Assembly (NCBI RefSeq): GCF_004802635.2
Contig: NZ_CP046052.1
Coordinates: 1,798,001-1,862,000, forward strand
Origin: Methylocystis heyeri
GTDB lineage: Bacteria > Pseudomonadota > Alphaproteobacteria > Rhizobiales > Beijerinckiaceae
Direction of reading: 5' to 3'
DNA length: 64,000 nucleotides
Position numbers and translations under genes: made by a program. This document shows, piece by piece, positions 25,910-36,391 of this stretch. Below the pieces are notes generated by a model. It searched no databases. It had not been told where the DNA came from and saw only the letters and a program-made list of their open reading frames with translations. Within the stretch, counting starts at the first letter, position 1. Each line of letters starts with the position of its first letter.

Positions 25910-27884
25910 ATGTTCCGTTATCTTCGCCCTATCTCCTTCATCCTCGTCCCGCCCATCGTCGTCTTCGCCATCGGCCTCCATCTTCACACTCATGGACTCC
26001 CTATCGCGGGAGCTCACACGATGTTGAGGGCCGCCACTCCGAAATGGGCATCCTACGCAATCGACGCCGTGTTTTGGGGCGGGACGACCGCTTTGAGCGC
26101 AGCCGCGGCAAGCCTTTTTTGCGTCGTGCTGGGCGCGCTCTTCGCCAGCCGCTCGCGCAACGCGCTGGTCGCCGCCTTTCGCTTTTGCCGGAGCGTCGTT
26201 CCCGTCGCCATGATGCTGACGACGGCTGGCTTCGGCGCAGCGATCTTCGGCGGCGTGGTTTGCGTCTTCGCCCTGCCCCAAGCACGTGCGCGCTTGCTGA
26301 TTTACATCGCTGCGCTCGCGCTCGCGGGTCTTTACGGCGTCTATCGCGGGTTGTGCGGGCTGGCCGCAGCGTTGCGGGCGTTTCCAGCTGCAACCCTTCG
26401 AGCAGCTCGGTCGCGCTGTCAGCCTCGAGGAAGCGCCGCGGCTTTGGGCGGATGTGCGAACGCTCGCCGCCAAAGTCGGAACGCGATGCCCCGATCGGAT
26501 CGTGGTGGGACTTCTGGGCGGGCCGTTTGCGACCGCATGTCCGTTGAGGCTCATGCCGGAGGACAAGGTTGTCGAGGGCCGTACGCTCTATTTGCCGCTG
26601 CCGACGCTGCTATTGCTCAGCCCCGGCCAATTCGGGTCCGTCGTGGCCCATGAGCTCGCGCACTTCGCCGGCGAGGATACGGAATATTCCCTTCGCATCG
26701 CGCCAAACTACGCCTCGATGAGCAGGAGCCTTTCCGCCTTTTCCGGCGACGCGCCGGATGACGATAAGCGTTCCCCGCTCTCAACGCTTTTCGTGACGCT
26801 GCCGGCGATCTTCCAGGGCGTTCTGCTGATTGATCTGTTCCATGGCGCGGTGCAACGCTGGAGCCGCGCTCGCGAGCTGGAAGCGGACGCCGCCGCAAGC
26901 AAGCTGTTCGGCCCCGAAGTCGTGGCGACGGCGCTTCTGCGCTTCTGCGCTTTCGCGCCCCTCCTCGGCAAGGCTTTACAGCAAATCGTCGAGGAGGGCG
27001 CCGAGTCCGAAGATCTCGTACGAGATTTCGCCAAGGCCATTCGCGAAGCGCCGGCGCAGGATGCACAGGCTCTGCTCTCTGTGGAGACGCCACATCCTTT
27101 CGACTCGCATCCGCCAATGTCGGCGCGCATCGAGGCGCTGGGCTTGAAAGCGGATGAAGCGCTTTTGGACCAAGCCGGCGCGCGCGCGCCGGAAGATTTT
27201 GAGGTAACGCTGATCGACGCCTTCGCAGACGCCCCCGCGCTGTCGCGTCGGCTGACGGCGGATGTCTTTGCGAAGTTCCGCCAAGAGCGCGCGATGATCG
27301 TATCGCAGTTAAGGGAGAATACTCAAAAGCCGGTCGAGACGTGGGAATTCAGCGAGGGGCCGACAGGCCTTCTGAGCCTTCTCAATGGCCACGCGTTTGC
27401 GGGCATGATGCTGGCTGCGATTGGTTTCGCTATGTTGGCAGGGCTATGGATGAGGCCCGACCACAGAGAGAATTGGGTAGTGATATCTGGGGCCGTGGCC
27501 ATGTTTGTCGCCGGCGTCCTCTATGTGTTTTATGCGCGTCGGCCTTTCGGCGACACCGACGAGCCGTTCTTCCAGATCGCCGAGGACTCATGCCAATTTC
27601 GCGATCTCGAAACCACCCTGCCCTGGAACGACGTCGAGGATTTAAGCGCAGTGGAGAACAACGGCCTTTCGGTCGCATTCCTCCTTAAGGAGGAAGCTCA
27701 ATTTCGACCGGCGCAGTCAAGCGGCAAGCGTACCCGCTACGATGCGGAAAAACGCACGATTGTGATGCGCGTCAAGAAGATTCAGGGATGGAAGCCGCAA
27801 GCGTTTGTAGAGGAAATCGGCCATGCGCTGCGATCATCCCGCGCGCGCTCAGCTTTGAAGCTGTTCGGGACAGACACTGCGTGA
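25910..27884 (+). pseudogene. membrane-bound M48-family zinc metalloprotease, frameshifted
   Basis: Start ATG 25910 follows CGAGGAATTTC. The first frame encodes four hydrophobic segments (about 25916-26360: SFILVPPIVVFAIGLH, GTTALSAAAASLFCVVLGAL, VAMMLTTAGFGAAIFGGVV, LIYIAALALAGLYGVY). Around 26370-26385 the sensible coding shifts by one base to the frame FQLQPFEQLGRAVS..., which holds the protease core: VVAHELAHFAGEDTEYS (zinc site HExxH, His at 26649) and RARELEADAAASKLFG (third ligand Glu). Two more membrane segments follow near 27400-27530. The downstream frame alone has only a GTG at 26454 and would lack the first helices. An extra base in GCGGGCG is the likely cause, natural or sequencing error. 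The gene sits between the IS cluster and DUF2267. Confidence 0.82.
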
Positions 27885-27959
27885 CACTGGAAGGCGCCGG
27901 AATTTGCGTCTGAACTGAGATTCATTCAGCGTATTCCGCATCAGATCCGCCGCATCCAC

Positions 27960-28379
27960 TCAGACACGCCAAAACTCGACGGCCTCTTTGGGCAGTGCGG
28001 CGAGAACACGATCGAATTCCGTCTCATTCACATTCTTGCGTAGCGCTGTCGCGACATCTCTGATCGCCGTGTCGGGCGAAAAATTGTGGTCGGCTCGAAG
28101 TGATTTAACCTCTGCGGTCATCCGTTCACGGCTCTCGAACGCAAGCTTCGGCTCGTTGATATCCCATTCGGAAACGAAGATCGCTCGCAGGACGGGCGGC
28201 AGGACATCAGCAAACTTCAGCGCATCGGCGACATCGAGCCGCCGACGGAAAACTTGAAGAACGCCTTGCGTCATCGTGTAGATTTGGTTCCGAGTCGTTA
28301 GACCCGACTCGCTGATCGCGTCGCGAAGGAACCGTTCGAACTCCTCCGAAGCGTGCTGGTATTCCATAGGCATCGGCAT
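27960..28379 (-). CDS. DUF2267-family protein (139 aa)
   Basis: Start ATG 28379 (MPMPMEYQHASEEFERFL) is favoured by GGAG 8 nt upstream; the frame extends further up but into repeat DNA. The protein shows the all-helical DUF2267 pattern: FLRDAISESGLTTRNQIYTMTQGVLQVFRRRL, then LPPVLRAIFVSEW, then a second similar helical unit VATALRKNVNETEFDRVLAALPKEAVEFW. The two halves look like internal duplicates. Its function is unknown; in other genomes members are small soluble proteins with stress-type distribution. It is convergent with the protease gene and downstream of murC. Confidence 0.85.
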   Translation of the reverse strand: MPMPMEYQHASEEFERFLRDAISESGLTTRNQIYTMTQGVLQVFRRRLDVADALKFADVLPPVLRAIFVSEWDINEPKLAFESRERMTAEVKSLRADHNFSPDTAIRDVATALRKNVNETEFDRVLAALPKEAVEFWRV

Positions 28380-28422
28380 TGGAATTTCTCCAATACTGGA
28401 AACCAACCGGGCGATTGCGCGC

Positions 28423-28523
28423 TGGAGCGCGTTCGGTTTGAACGCAGTCGAGCGCGCTCCAAATCTCATTGACGGAGCATGTTCTTTTCCAAAAACCGTT
28501 TCGCACTTTTTGGGAACATGCTC
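28423..28523. repeat. double palindrome, dispersed repeat between murC and DUF2267
   Basis: Two hairpins: TGGAGCGCG/CGCGCTCCA (28423-28431 with 28453-28461) and GAGCATGTTC/GAACATGCTC (28475-28484 with 28514-28523). The inner part contains CCAAAAACCG...CACTTTTTGG. The pattern is the same family as at 3001 and 14334. As the murC transcript would cross it, it may act as a terminator or 3' stabiliser. Confidence 0.75.
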
Positions 28524-28535
28524 TAAAGCCTCGCC

Positions 28536-29939
28536 TCACCCCTTCGCTTCCAATTGCTCCGGAAGCGCATAGGCCCATTGAGTGATGTTGCCGGCGCCGA
28601 GGCACACCACATAATCGCCGGGCGCGACGATCTCGCGGATCATCGCCGGCAACACTTCCGGCGACGGCAGGCCGACGGCGCGGCGATGGCCATGGGCCTT
28701 GATCGCCGAAACCAGCGCGTCGCGATCGACGCCCTCGATCTTCTGTTCGCCGGCGGGATAGACATCCGAAATAATGACGGCGTCCGCGTCGTTGAAACAG
28801 GTCGCGAACTGATCGAACAAAGATTGCAGGCGGCTATAGCGATGCGGCTGCATCACCGCGACCACCTTGCCCTTGGTGGAGGCGCGCGCCGCGCGCAGCA
28901 CCGCGGCGATTTCCACCGGATGATGGCCATAGTCGTCGAAGATGGAAACCCCGTTCCACTCTCCCGTCTTGGTGAAGCGGCGCTTGACGCCGCCAAAGCC
29001 CGCGAGCGCCTTTCTGATCTGCTCCGGCGAGAGGCCGAGCTGATAGGCGACGGTGATCGCGGCGGTCGCATTCAGCGCATTGTGGTGGCCCGGCATGGGC
29101 AGCAGAAGATTTTCGAGATAGGTCGCCTGAGAAGTCTTGCGGTCGCGCAACAGCACATTGAAGCGTGATACGCCGCCTTCCAGATTGACGTCCATCAGCC
29201 GCACATCGGCCTGGGGATTTTCGCCATAGGTATAGACGCGGCGATCCGCGATGCGTCCGACGAGCTCCTGCACCGTGGGATGGTCGAGGCACATCACCGC
29301 AAAGCCGTAGAACGGCAGGTTCTCGACGAATTGCAGAAAGGCGTCCTTGATCGCGTCGAAGGTCTGGAAGTGGTCGAGATGCTCGGGATCGATATTGGTG
29401 ACGATGGCGACGTCGGCGGGCAGCTTGAGAAAGGTGCCGTCGCTTTCATCGGCCTCGACCACCATCCAGTCGCCGGCGCCGAGGCGGGCGTTGGTGCCAT
29501 AGGCGTTGATGATGCCGCCATTGATGACGGTGGGATCGAGGCCGCCGGCGTCGAGCAGAGTGGCGACCAGCGAGGTGGTGGTGGTCTTGCCGTGGGTGCC
29601 CGCTATGGCGACGCATTGCTTCAGCCGCATCAGCTCGGCGAGCATTTCGGCGCGGCGGACGACCGGCAGGCGGCGCTCGCGCGCGGCGACGAGTTCGGGA
29701 TTGTCGCGCTTGATCGCAGTTGAGACGACGACGACGGCGGCCTCGCCCAGCCATTTTGCGTCATGGCCGATATGAATCGTAGCGCCCTTGTCGACCAATC
29801 GCTTCACATTGGCGTTTTCGGAAGCGTCCGAACCCTGGACCGTGTAGCCGAGATTGAGCAGCACCTCGGCGATGCCCGACATGCCGATGCCGCCGATGCC
29901 GACGAAATGAATGGGGCCGAGTTCGCGCGGCAGTTTCAT
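28536..29939 (-). CDS. murC: UDP-N-acetylmuramate--L-alanine ligase MurC (467 aa)
   Basis: Adds L-alanine to UDP-MurNAc, cytoplasmic. Start ATG 29939 ([22 protein letters not shown]) has GGAGAGAT upstream; the GTG at 29960 is rejected. Motifs are the N-terminal Rossmann loop [15 protein letters not shown] loop [14 protein letters not shown] (about residue 115), [22 protein letters not shown] and [14 protein letters not shown]. It is the last dcw gene before the accessory island; murB, its usual neighbour, lies 7.1 kb away. Confidence 0.97.
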   Translation of the reverse strand: MKLPRELGPIHFVGIGGIGMSGIAEVLLNLGYTVQGSDASENANVKRLVDKGATIHIGHDAKWLGEAAVVVVSTAIKRDNPELVAARERRLPVVRRAEMLAELMRLKQCVAIAGTHGKTTTTSLVATLLDAGGLDPTVINGGIINAYGTNARLGAGDWMVVEADESDGTFLKLPADVAIVTNIDPEHLDHFQTFDAIKDAFLQFVENLPFYGFAVMCLDHPTVQELVGRIADRRVYTYGENPQADVRLMDVNLEGGVSRFNVLLRDRKTSQATYLENLLLPMPGHHNALNATAAITVAYQLGLSPEQIRKALAGFGGVKRRFTKTGEWNGVSIFDDYGHHPVEIAAVLRAARASTKGKVVAVMQPHRYSRLQSLFDQFATCFNDADAVIISDVYPAGEQKIEGVDRDALVSAIKAHGHRRAVGLPSPEVLPAMIREIVAPGDYVVCLGAGNITQWAYALPEQLEAKG

Positions 29940-30023
29940 ATATCTCTCCAGGAAATTCACGGCGGAACGGGATCGCGGCGCGAATCGATTCGGGATGCGG
30001 CTACCTTAAGCCCTTCCCCTCCG

Positions 30024-30071
30024 GGAGCGCATTCCCCAAAAGCTGGCATGCTCTTGCGAAAGAATTACGCC
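30024..30071. repeat. diverged palindromic repeat in the murG-murC gap
   Basis: GAGCGCATTC...CAAAAGC...GCTCTTGCGAAAGAATTACGC has the layout of the second palindrome of the 113-bp repeat, but with several mismatches. The rest of 29940-30137 shows no gene. Confidence 0.4.
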
Positions 30072-30137
30072 CTAAGCTTTTGTTTTGATGCGCTTCCTAC
30101 GCCGAACCGGGGCCGCTTCGGCTGGAGGCGCTCACAT

Positions 30138-31259
30138 CTAGACCGCCGGTTTTGATTCAGCCAGGACCAAACGCGCTCCGGCCGTCTTCTCCACGAGATC
30201 GGCGAGTCGTTCCGCCGCGTCGGCGACGCCCGCCTTCCTGGCGTTTTCGCCGCCCCTGCGCAACGCCTCGGGATCGGCGAGAAACTGCATCAGACGCTCG
30301 GTGAGGTAGCGCGGGGTGAAGTTCTCCTGCCGCACGACCTCGGCCCCGCCGACGGATTGAAGCACGGCGGCGTTGTTGGCCTGGTCCTGGTCGAGCGCAT
30401 GGGGCAGCGGCACCAGGATCGACGCGCGCCCTATGGCCGCCAGCTCCGAAACCGTGGAGGCCCCCGAACGCGCGATCACGAGCTGCGCCTGCGCTATGCG
30501 ATGGGGCAGATCGGAAAAGAAGGGCGCGATCTCCGGCGCAACGCCGGCGCGCTCATAGACGCCGCTCACGCGGGCGATATCCTCCTGCCGCGTCTGCTGC
30601 ACGATGACGAGCCGCGCGCGCAATTCCTCGGGCAGCGCCGCAACGGCCGCCGGCACGATATCCGACATCACGCGCGCACCCTGCGAACCGCCGGTCACAA
30701 GCAGGCGCAAGCAGCCATTGGCTTCGGGGTAAGGTTCCGACATGGCCGCGATGGCGTTGGGCCGCAGCGGGTTGCCGGTGACGACGATCTTCCCGCGCCA
30801 TGACTCGGGAACGCCGCCGAGCGGAAAGCCCGCGGCGATGGCGTCGACCCGGCCGGCCAAAAAGCGGTTGGCTTTGCCCATCACGCCATTGGCTTCATGC
30901 AGCACGGTCGGCGTGCGCAGGAGCCATGCGGCGACGAGCGGCGGCACGGTGGGATAACCGCCAAAGCCGATGACGGCGCGGGGCTGGAGCCGGCGGACGA
31001 GCGCGAGTGACTGAACGACCCCGAGGCCGAGACGCGCCACTGCGCTGGCCCGAGCCAGCGGCGAGCCGCCCCGCGGCGTCGCCGAATGAATAGTGTGCAT
31101 CGCCCGCGCGGGAAAACTATCGCCGTAGCGCAGCGCCCTTTCGTCGGTGACGAGTTCCACAGGAACGCCGCGCCGGCTCAGCACGTGCGCCAGCGCCTCC
31201 GCGGGGAAGAGGTGACCGCCGGTGCCTCCGGCGGCGAGCAATACGGGGCCGAGGCTCAT
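30138..31259 (-). CDS. murG: UDP-GlcNAc:lipid I N-acetylglucosaminyltransferase MurG (373 aa)
   Basis: A GT28 enzyme on the inner membrane that makes lipid II from lipid I. The N-terminal loop LLAAGGTGGHLFPAEALA is the diagnostic G-loop; VIGFGGYPTVPP, HEANGVMGKANRFLA and GSQGARVMSD follow. The UDP-GlcNAc site is around ARSGASTVSELAAIGRASILVPLPHALDQDQ. Start ATG 31259 overlaps the ftsW end by 4 nt, showing translational coupling. Confidence 0.97.
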   Translation of the reverse strand: MSLGPVLLAAGGTGGHLFPAEALAHVLSRRGVPVELVTDERALRYGDSFPARAMHTIHSATPRGGSPLARASAVARLGLGVVQSLALVRRLQPRAVIGFGGYPTVPPLVAAWLLRTPTVLHEANGVMGKANRFLAGRVDAIAAGFPLGGVPESWRGKIVVTGNPLRPNAIAAMSEPYPEANGCLRLLVTGGSQGARVMSDIVPAAVAALPEELRARLVIVQQTRQEDIARVSGVYERAGVAPEIAPFFSDLPHRIAQAQLVIARSGASTVSELAAIGRASILVPLPHALDQDQANNAAVLQSVGGAEVVRQENFTPRYLTERLMQFLADPEALRRGGENARKAGVADAAERLADLVEKTAGARLVLAESKPAV

Positions 31260-32449
31260 GTCGGCGCCCCCACGGGGCCGTAGGGACCGTTATGCGCAAC
31301 CGCCCCGGATCGCCCATCCGCCTGCTGCGTGAGGGCGTGGGAATGCCGACGCCGGCGCGTCACCGCAAGCAGGAAACCCATTTCGATCGCAAGCGAGATC
31401 AACGACGAGCCGCCATAGGACACGAAAGGCAAGGTCATGCCCTTGGCGGGCATCAACTGGAGATTCACCATCATATTTATGCAGCTCTGCAGGCCGAACA
31501 GCATGACGAGCCCGGCGCTGGCGAAGCGGCAAAAGGGATCGTCGTTGCGCGCGGCCGAGAACAGCGTGCGCAGCACGATGAAAGCGAAGAGGGCGACGAG
31601 CGCGAGACAGACGACGACGCCGAACTCCTCGCCGATCACTGCGAATACATAGTCGGTGTGCGAATCCGGCAGGATGCGCTTGATGGTTCCTTCTCCCGGG
31701 CCCTTGCCGAACCAGGAACCGGAGATGAAGCTTTCAAGCGCGGTTTCGGCCTGGAAATTGGTCGGCACGCCGGCCGTCACCGATGGCGGCGGCTCCAGAA
31801 AGGTCTGAATGCGGGCGTGAACGTGAGGCACGAATTTATAGGCGAGCAGCGCCGAGGCCGCGCCCGCCCCGCCGATGCCCACCACCCACATCCAATGGAG
31901 GCCGGCCATGAAGTAGAGAATGGCCCACACCATCGAAAGCAGCATGGTCTGGCCGAAGTCGGGCTGCATCACCAGGGGAGCGATGGTCAGCGGAAAGAGC
32001 AGAAGCGCCAACCAATTGCCCGGAACGTCCTTGCGGCGGGCTCCTTCCGAAAAAGCCCAGGCGACCAGCACGACGAAGGCCGGCTTCAGGAACTCCGAGG
32101 GCTGCACCCCCAGGATCCAACGGCGCGCGCCCTTGACCTCCTGGCCGTAGAATATCGTGCCGATGACCAGCGCCAGAAACACGACATACATCACCAGCGC
32201 CGCACGGCGGATATGGCGCGGCGAGAGCAGCGAAACGCCGAACATCACGATCAGCGCCGGCAACAGGAACAGGGCCTGCCGGTTTACGAAATAGAAGGTG
32301 TGGAGATGGAGCCGCTCGGCCTCGGGCGGGCTTCCCGCCATCGAGAATACGAGGCCGCCGACAATGATCATCGCGATGGCTGCGAGCAGCCAGCGGTCTA
32401 TTGTCCAGGCCCAATCGGAAAGCGGCGTTCGTCGCGCGCGCGAAATCAT
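31256..32449 (-). CDS. ftsW: peptidoglycan glycosyltransferase FtsW (397 aa)
   Basis: A SEDS-family polytopic protein that polymerises lipid II at the septum together with FtsI. About ten membrane segments are visible. The family signatures include [33 protein letters not shown] (with the catalytic aspartate region), and [19 protein letters not shown] near the C-terminus. The start overlaps murD (ATGA) and the end overlaps murG. Length and context are normal. Confidence 0.96.
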   Translation of the reverse strand: MISRARRTPLSDWAWTIDRWLLAAIAMIIVGGLVFSMAGSPPEAERLHLHTFYFVNRQALFLLPALIVMFGVSLLSPRHIRRAALVMYVVFLALVIGTIFYGQEVKGARRWILGVQPSEFLKPAFVVLVAWAFSEGARRKDVPGNWLALLLFPLTIAPLVMQPDFGQTMLLSMVWAILYFMAGLHWMWVVGIGGAGAASALLAYKFVPHVHARIQTFLEPPPSVTAGVPTNFQAETALESFISGSWFGKGPGEGTIKRILPDSHTDYVFAVIGEEFGVVVCLALVALFAFIVLRTLFSAARNDDPFCRFASAGLVMLFGLQSCINMMVNLQLMPAKGMTLPFVSYGGSSLISLAIEMGFLLAVTRRRRHSHALTQQADGRSGAVAHNGPYGPVGAPT

Positions 32450-33861
32450 GGGTTTTCTCCGTGGTCGGACGCGATTTCCAGGGCGAGTTTCCGGAACAGA
32501 TCTCCGCGGGCCTCGAAATTGGCGAATTGGTCATAAGAGGCGCAGGCCGGCGAAAGCAGCACGACCGGCTCCGGTCCGGCGCTGCGAGCGGCGTCGCGCG
32601 CGGCGCACTGGATCGCGGTTTGCAGCGTGACGCAGCGCTCGAAGGGAACATCGCCGCCCAGCGTCGCGGCGAATTGCTCGGTCGCCTCGCCGATGAGATA
32701 GGCCCTGGCGATGCGCGGAAAGAAAGGGCGCAGTTCCTCTATGCCGCCTTCCTTGGGCTTGCCGCCGAGGATCCAGTAGATCTCGTCGTAGCTCGCGAGC
32801 GCCTTGGCGGCTGCGTCGGCGTTGGTGGCCTTGCTGTCGTTCACATAGACGACATTGCCCTTGCGCGCCGCTTCCTCCATGCGATGCGGCAACCCCGGAT
32901 AGCTGAGGAGGCCGCGAGCGATCTCGTCGTCGTCGAGACCGAGCTCCCAGCATGCGGCTGCGGCGAAAGCGGCATTCTGGGCGTTATGGGCGCCGCGCAG
33001 CGCGCGGGCGCCGGCGAGGGCGCCGATCTCCTCCGCCTCCTGCGGCTCATGGCCGGCTTCGCGAAACATGATCTTGCCGCCCTCGACATAAAATCCCCAA
33101 TCGAGAACGCGCTGGGCGGATACGGGAGCGACGCGCTGGCCCGGCTTCGCCCGTTCGGTCAGGCGGGCGCCGATGGCGTGGCAGAAGGCGTCGTCGACCC
33201 CGACCAGCGCAATCTCCGCGCCCGCGACCAGCCGCTCCTTCACCGCGGCGTAATTTTCCATGGAGCCGTGCCGGTCGATATGGTCGGGCGTGAGGTTGAT
33301 GAGCACGCCCACGGTGGGGGCCAGCGACGGCGTGAGGTCGATCTGGAAGGACGAGCATTCGACCACATGGATGCGGTCGTCGGCCGGCGGCTCCAGCGAA
33401 AGTATCGGCACGCCGATATTGCCGCCGAGCTGCACGTCGCGTCCCGCCTCCCGCAGAATATGGGCGATGAGCGCGGTCGTGGTCGATTTGCCGTTGGTGC
33501 CGGTGATCGCCACGAAAGGCGCCCCGCCCGCGCGGCTTTCCCGCTCCCGGCAAAAAAGCTCTATGTCCCCGATAATCTCGATCCCTGCGGCCCTGGCGCA
33601 CTCCACCGTCCAATGGGGAACGGGATGAGTCAGCGGCACGCCCGGGGCGAGGATCAAAGCGTCGAACTGCGTCCAATCGGCGCCGCGGATATCCTCGACG
33701 CGAATACTCTCCGCCAGGGCCTTTGCGCGGCCGGCTTCGCCGTCGTCCCAGGCGGTGACGGAGGCGCCTCCGGCCGTCAGCGCATGGGCGGTGGCGAGGC
33801 CCGAGCCGCCGAGGCCGAACAAGGCGACGCTTCTACCCTTGAAGACGCTCACAGGGGTCAT
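32446..33861 (-). CDS. murD: UDP-N-acetylmuramoyl-L-alanine--D-glutamate ligase MurD (471 aa)
   Basis: Adds D-glutamate to the nucleotide precursor. Start ATG 33861 ([21 protein letters not shown]), with GAGGTGATC upstream, is used; the same frame is open much farther upstream only as an overlap with mraY. Visible are the N-terminal Rossmann loop, ATP loop [37 protein letters not shown], and the C-terminal [16 protein letters not shown] and [19 protein letters not shown]. It is two bases from mraY and overlaps ftsW. Confidence 0.96.
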   Translation of the reverse strand: MTPVSVFKGRSVALFGLGGSGLATAHALTAGGASVTAWDDGEAGRAKALAESIRVEDIRGADWTQFDALILAPGVPLTHPVPHWTVECARAAGIEIIGDIELFCRERESRAGGAPFVAITGTNGKSTTTALIAHILREAGRDVQLGGNIGVPILSLEPPADDRIHVVECSSFQIDLTPSLAPTVGVLINLTPDHIDRHGSMENYAAVKERLVAGAEIALVGVDDAFCHAIGARLTERAKPGQRVAPVSAQRVLDWGFYVEGGKIMFREAGHEPQEAEEIGALAGARALRGAHNAQNAAFAAAACWELGLDDDEIARGLLSYPGLPHRMEEAARKGNVVYVNDSKATNADAAAKALASYDEIYWILGGKPKEGGIEELRPFFPRIARAYLIGEATEQFAATLGGDVPFERCVTLQTAIQCAARDAARSAGPEPVVLLSPACASYDQFANFEARGDLFRKLALEIASDHGENP

Positions 33862-33863
33862 GA

Positions 33864-34946
33864 TCACCTCAGCTTCAAAGTGGAGAGGCCGATCAGCGCG
33901 AGCACAAAGGCGATGATCCAGAAACGGATCACGATTTGCGGCTCTTTCCAGCCCTTTTGCTCGAAATGATGGTGGATCGGCGCCATCAGGAAGATGCGCC
34001 TTCCGGTCATTTTGAAATAGCCGACCTGGATGATCACCGAAGCGCCTTCCAGCACGAAAAGGCCGCCCACGATGGCGAGCACGAACTCCTGCTTGACCGA
34101 AACGGCTATCGCGCCGAGCAGTCCGCCGAGGGCGAGCGAGCCGGTGTCTCCCATGAAAATCTGCGCGGGCGGCGCATTGAACCACAAAAAGCCGAGGCCT
34201 GCGCCGATCAGGGCCGAGCAGACGATGGTGAGTTCGCCGACCCCGGTGACGTGATTGACGCCGAGATAGTTCGAGAAGATCGAATTGCCGACGAGATAGG
34301 CGAAAATCGCAAAGGTTCCGGCGGCGATCATGGAAGGCACGATGGCGAGGCCGTCGAGACCGTCGGTGAGATTGACGCAATTGCCCGCGGACACGATCAC
34401 GAAGGCCCCGAAGGGAATGAAGAACCAGCCGAGATTGAGCAGGAAGCCCTTGAGCATGGGCACGGCGAGCTTCGTCGTGTCGTCGGTTCCGGCGAGCATC
34501 AGGGCGTAGCAGGCCGAGCCGGCGATCAGGAACTCCAGCAGCAGCCTCATGCGGCCGGAAAAGCCCTTGTGGGATTGCTTCGAGACCTTGAGATAATCGT
34601 CGTAAAAGCCGATGCCGCCGAAGGAGACGGTCACGAACAGCACGATCCAGACATAAGGGTTCTTCAGATTGGCCCAAAGCAATGTGCTGACGACCAGCCC
34701 GGAAAGGATCATCAGCCCGCCCATGGTGGGCGTGCCTTTCTTGGTGAGGAGGTGCGAGGCCGGGCCGTCCTCGCGGATCGGCTGGCCCTTGCCCTGCTTG
34801 ATGCGCAGCGCGGCGATGATTCCCGGCCCGAACAAAAACACGAAATACAACGCCGTCGCCGCCGCGCAGGCCGCGCGGAAGGTGATGTAGCGGAAGATGT
34901 TCAGCGGTCCGAAGATATGGGAGAGTTCCGCGAGCAGCGTGAGCAT
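33864..34946 (-). CDS. mraY: phospho-N-acetylmuramoyl-pentapeptide transferase MraY (360 aa)
   Basis: An integral membrane enzyme that makes lipid I. Start ATG 34946 ([18 protein letters not shown]) gives exactly 360 residues, as in E. coli; a longer frame upstream is out of family. About ten transmembrane helices carry the signatures [32 protein letters not shown] (catalytic Asp pair), [34 protein letters not shown] and the histidine motif [14 protein letters not shown]. It is in the murF-mraY-murD run. Confidence 0.97.
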   Translation of the reverse strand: MLTLLAELSHIFGPLNIFRYITFRAACAAATALYFVFLFGPGIIAALRIKQGKGQPIREDGPASHLLTKKGTPTMGGLMILSGLVVSTLLWANLKNPYVWIVLFVTVSFGGIGFYDDYLKVSKQSHKGFSGRMRLLLEFLIAGSACYALMLAGTDDTTKLAVPMLKGFLLNLGWFFIPFGAFVIVSAGNCVNLTDGLDGLAIVPSMIAAGTFAIFAYLVGNSIFSNYLGVNHVTGVGELTIVCSALIGAGLGFLWFNAPPAQIFMGDTGSLALGGLLGAIAVSVKQEFVLAIVGGLFVLEGASVIIQVGYFKMTGRRIFLMAPIHHHFEQKGWKEPQIVIRFWIIAFVLALIGLSTLKLR

Positions 34947-34960
34947 TTGTATGGGGGTCC

Positions 34961-36391
34961 TTAACTTGCGTTCGCGGTGGAAGCGGATTTCTTGCGCAAG
35001 GCCGCTACGATTTGGCCCATGCGCGAACCATTGGAGCCTTTCACCATCACGACGTCGCCGGGACGGAGCGCCGCGACGACCAGCTCTTCGAGCTCCGACG
35101 CCGTGCGGCGATGCGCGCCCCGCATCCGCTCCGGCGCGTCGTAATAGGCGCGCGCCATGTCGGGGCCGGCGGTGAAGGCGAGATCGACTCCGGCGCGCGA
35201 GAGATCGTCGGCCAGTTCGGCGTGCAGCTCGCCGGAATGCGGTCCAAGCTCGAGCATGTCGCCCAGCACCGCGATGCGCCTTCCGCCCGACCCGACCCAA
35301 GCGGATTTGAGCAGTTCGAGCGCGGCGCGCATGGAGGTCGGGTTGGCGTTGTAGCTCTCGTCGATGAGCGTGATTTCCCCGCCTTCGACGGCGAGCTGCT
35401 CGCGAAGCCCGCGGCCTGTCGGAGGAGTGAAATCCTCCAGCGCCGCCGCCGCTTCATCGAGATCGACGTCGAACACATGCGCCGTGAGCAGCACTGCAAG
35501 CGCGTTTTGCGCCATGTGGAGGCCGGGCGCATTGATGCGGAAGTCGACGCGACGGCCGAAGACGCGCGCCTCCGCGACGCCCATCGAGCCGACGGTCTTG
35601 TAGCCGATCAGCCGGGCGTCGGAGCTTTCATGCCCGCCGAAGGTGAAGACATGCGCGGCGGGAGACGCCGCCGCGGCCCTGGCGAGACGGTCATAGGTTT
35701 CGTCGTCGCGATTGATGACCGCGACGCCGCCCTCGAGAACGCCGCCGAACACTTCCGCCTTGGCGTCGGCGATCTGCTCGATGTTCTCGAAATGCTGGAG
35801 ATGCACCGCGGCGACGCGCGTCACCACCGCGACATGAGGCTTCACCTGCTCCACCAGCCCGGCAATCTCGCCGGCGTGGTTCATGCCGAGCTCAAAAACG
35901 CCGAAGCGCGTCGCGGCATGCATTCTCGCGAGCGAGAGCGGCACGCCCCACTGATTGTTGTAGGAGGCGGCGGAGGCGTGAGTCGCGCCGAAGCGCGAGA
36001 ATGCGACCCTGGCCATTTCCTTGGTGGAAGTCTTGCCGACCGACCCCGTGATCGCCGCGACATAGGCCCCCGAACGCGCCCGGGCGGAAGCGCCGAGGCG
36101 TTCCAGCGCGGCCTGCACGTCTTTGACCACATAGAGCGGCCCCGCATCGGACAATTCGCGCGCATGGGCTTCGTCGACGACAGCCGCCGCGGCGCCCTTT
36201 TCATGCGCTGCACGCACGAACTCATGACCGTCGCGGGCCTCGCCCTTGATGGCCAGGAAGAGATCGCCCTTCTGCAACGTGCGCGTGTCGATCGAGACGC
36301 CGCCGATTTCGCGCGGAACGCCTCCGCCGCTCAATCGCGCATTGAGCGCCCCGAAAAGGGCGAGGCCGGTCCATAAGGGTTCCTGGATCAT
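34961..36391 (-). CDS. murF: UDP-MurNAc-tripeptide--D-alanyl-D-alanine ligase MurF (476 aa)
   Basis: Completes the pentapeptide by adding D-Ala-D-Ala. Motifs are [18 protein letters not shown] (N-terminal UDP-binding), [14 protein letters not shown] (ATP loop, about residue 115), the carboxylated-lysine region and [25 protein letters not shown], and C-terminal [17 protein letters not shown] and LGDMLELG. The start overlaps the murE stop by 4 nt. Length is typical. Confidence 0.97.
   Translation of the reverse strand: MIQEPLWTGLALFGALNARLSGGGVPREIGGVSIDTRTLQKGDLFLAIKGEARDGHEFVRAAHEKGAAAAVVDEAHARELSDAGPLYVVKDVQAALERLGASARARSGAYVAAITGSVGKTSTKEMARVAFSRFGATHASAASYNNQWGVPLSLARMHAATRFGVFELGMNHAGEIAGLVEQVKPHVAVVTRVAAVHLQHFENIEQIADAKAEVFGGVLEGGVAVINRDDETYDRLARAAAASPAAHVFTFGGHESSDARLIGYKTVGSMGVAEARVFGRRVDFRINAPGLHMAQNALAVLLTAHVFDVDLDEAAAALEDFTPPTGRGLREQLAVEGGEITLIDESYNANPTSMRAALELLKSAWVGSGGRRIAVLGDMLELGPHSGELHAELADDLSRAGVDLAFTAGPDMARAYYDAPERMRGAHRRTASELEELVVAALRPGDVVMVKGSNGSRMGQIVAALRKKSASTANAS

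Noticed and set aside
32446-34677. MurD extended upstream to 34677 (743 codons)
   Set aside because: The extra 270 residues overlap mraY in another frame and are arginine-rich nonsense. ATG 33861 has a good ribosome-binding site and matches the family N-terminus.
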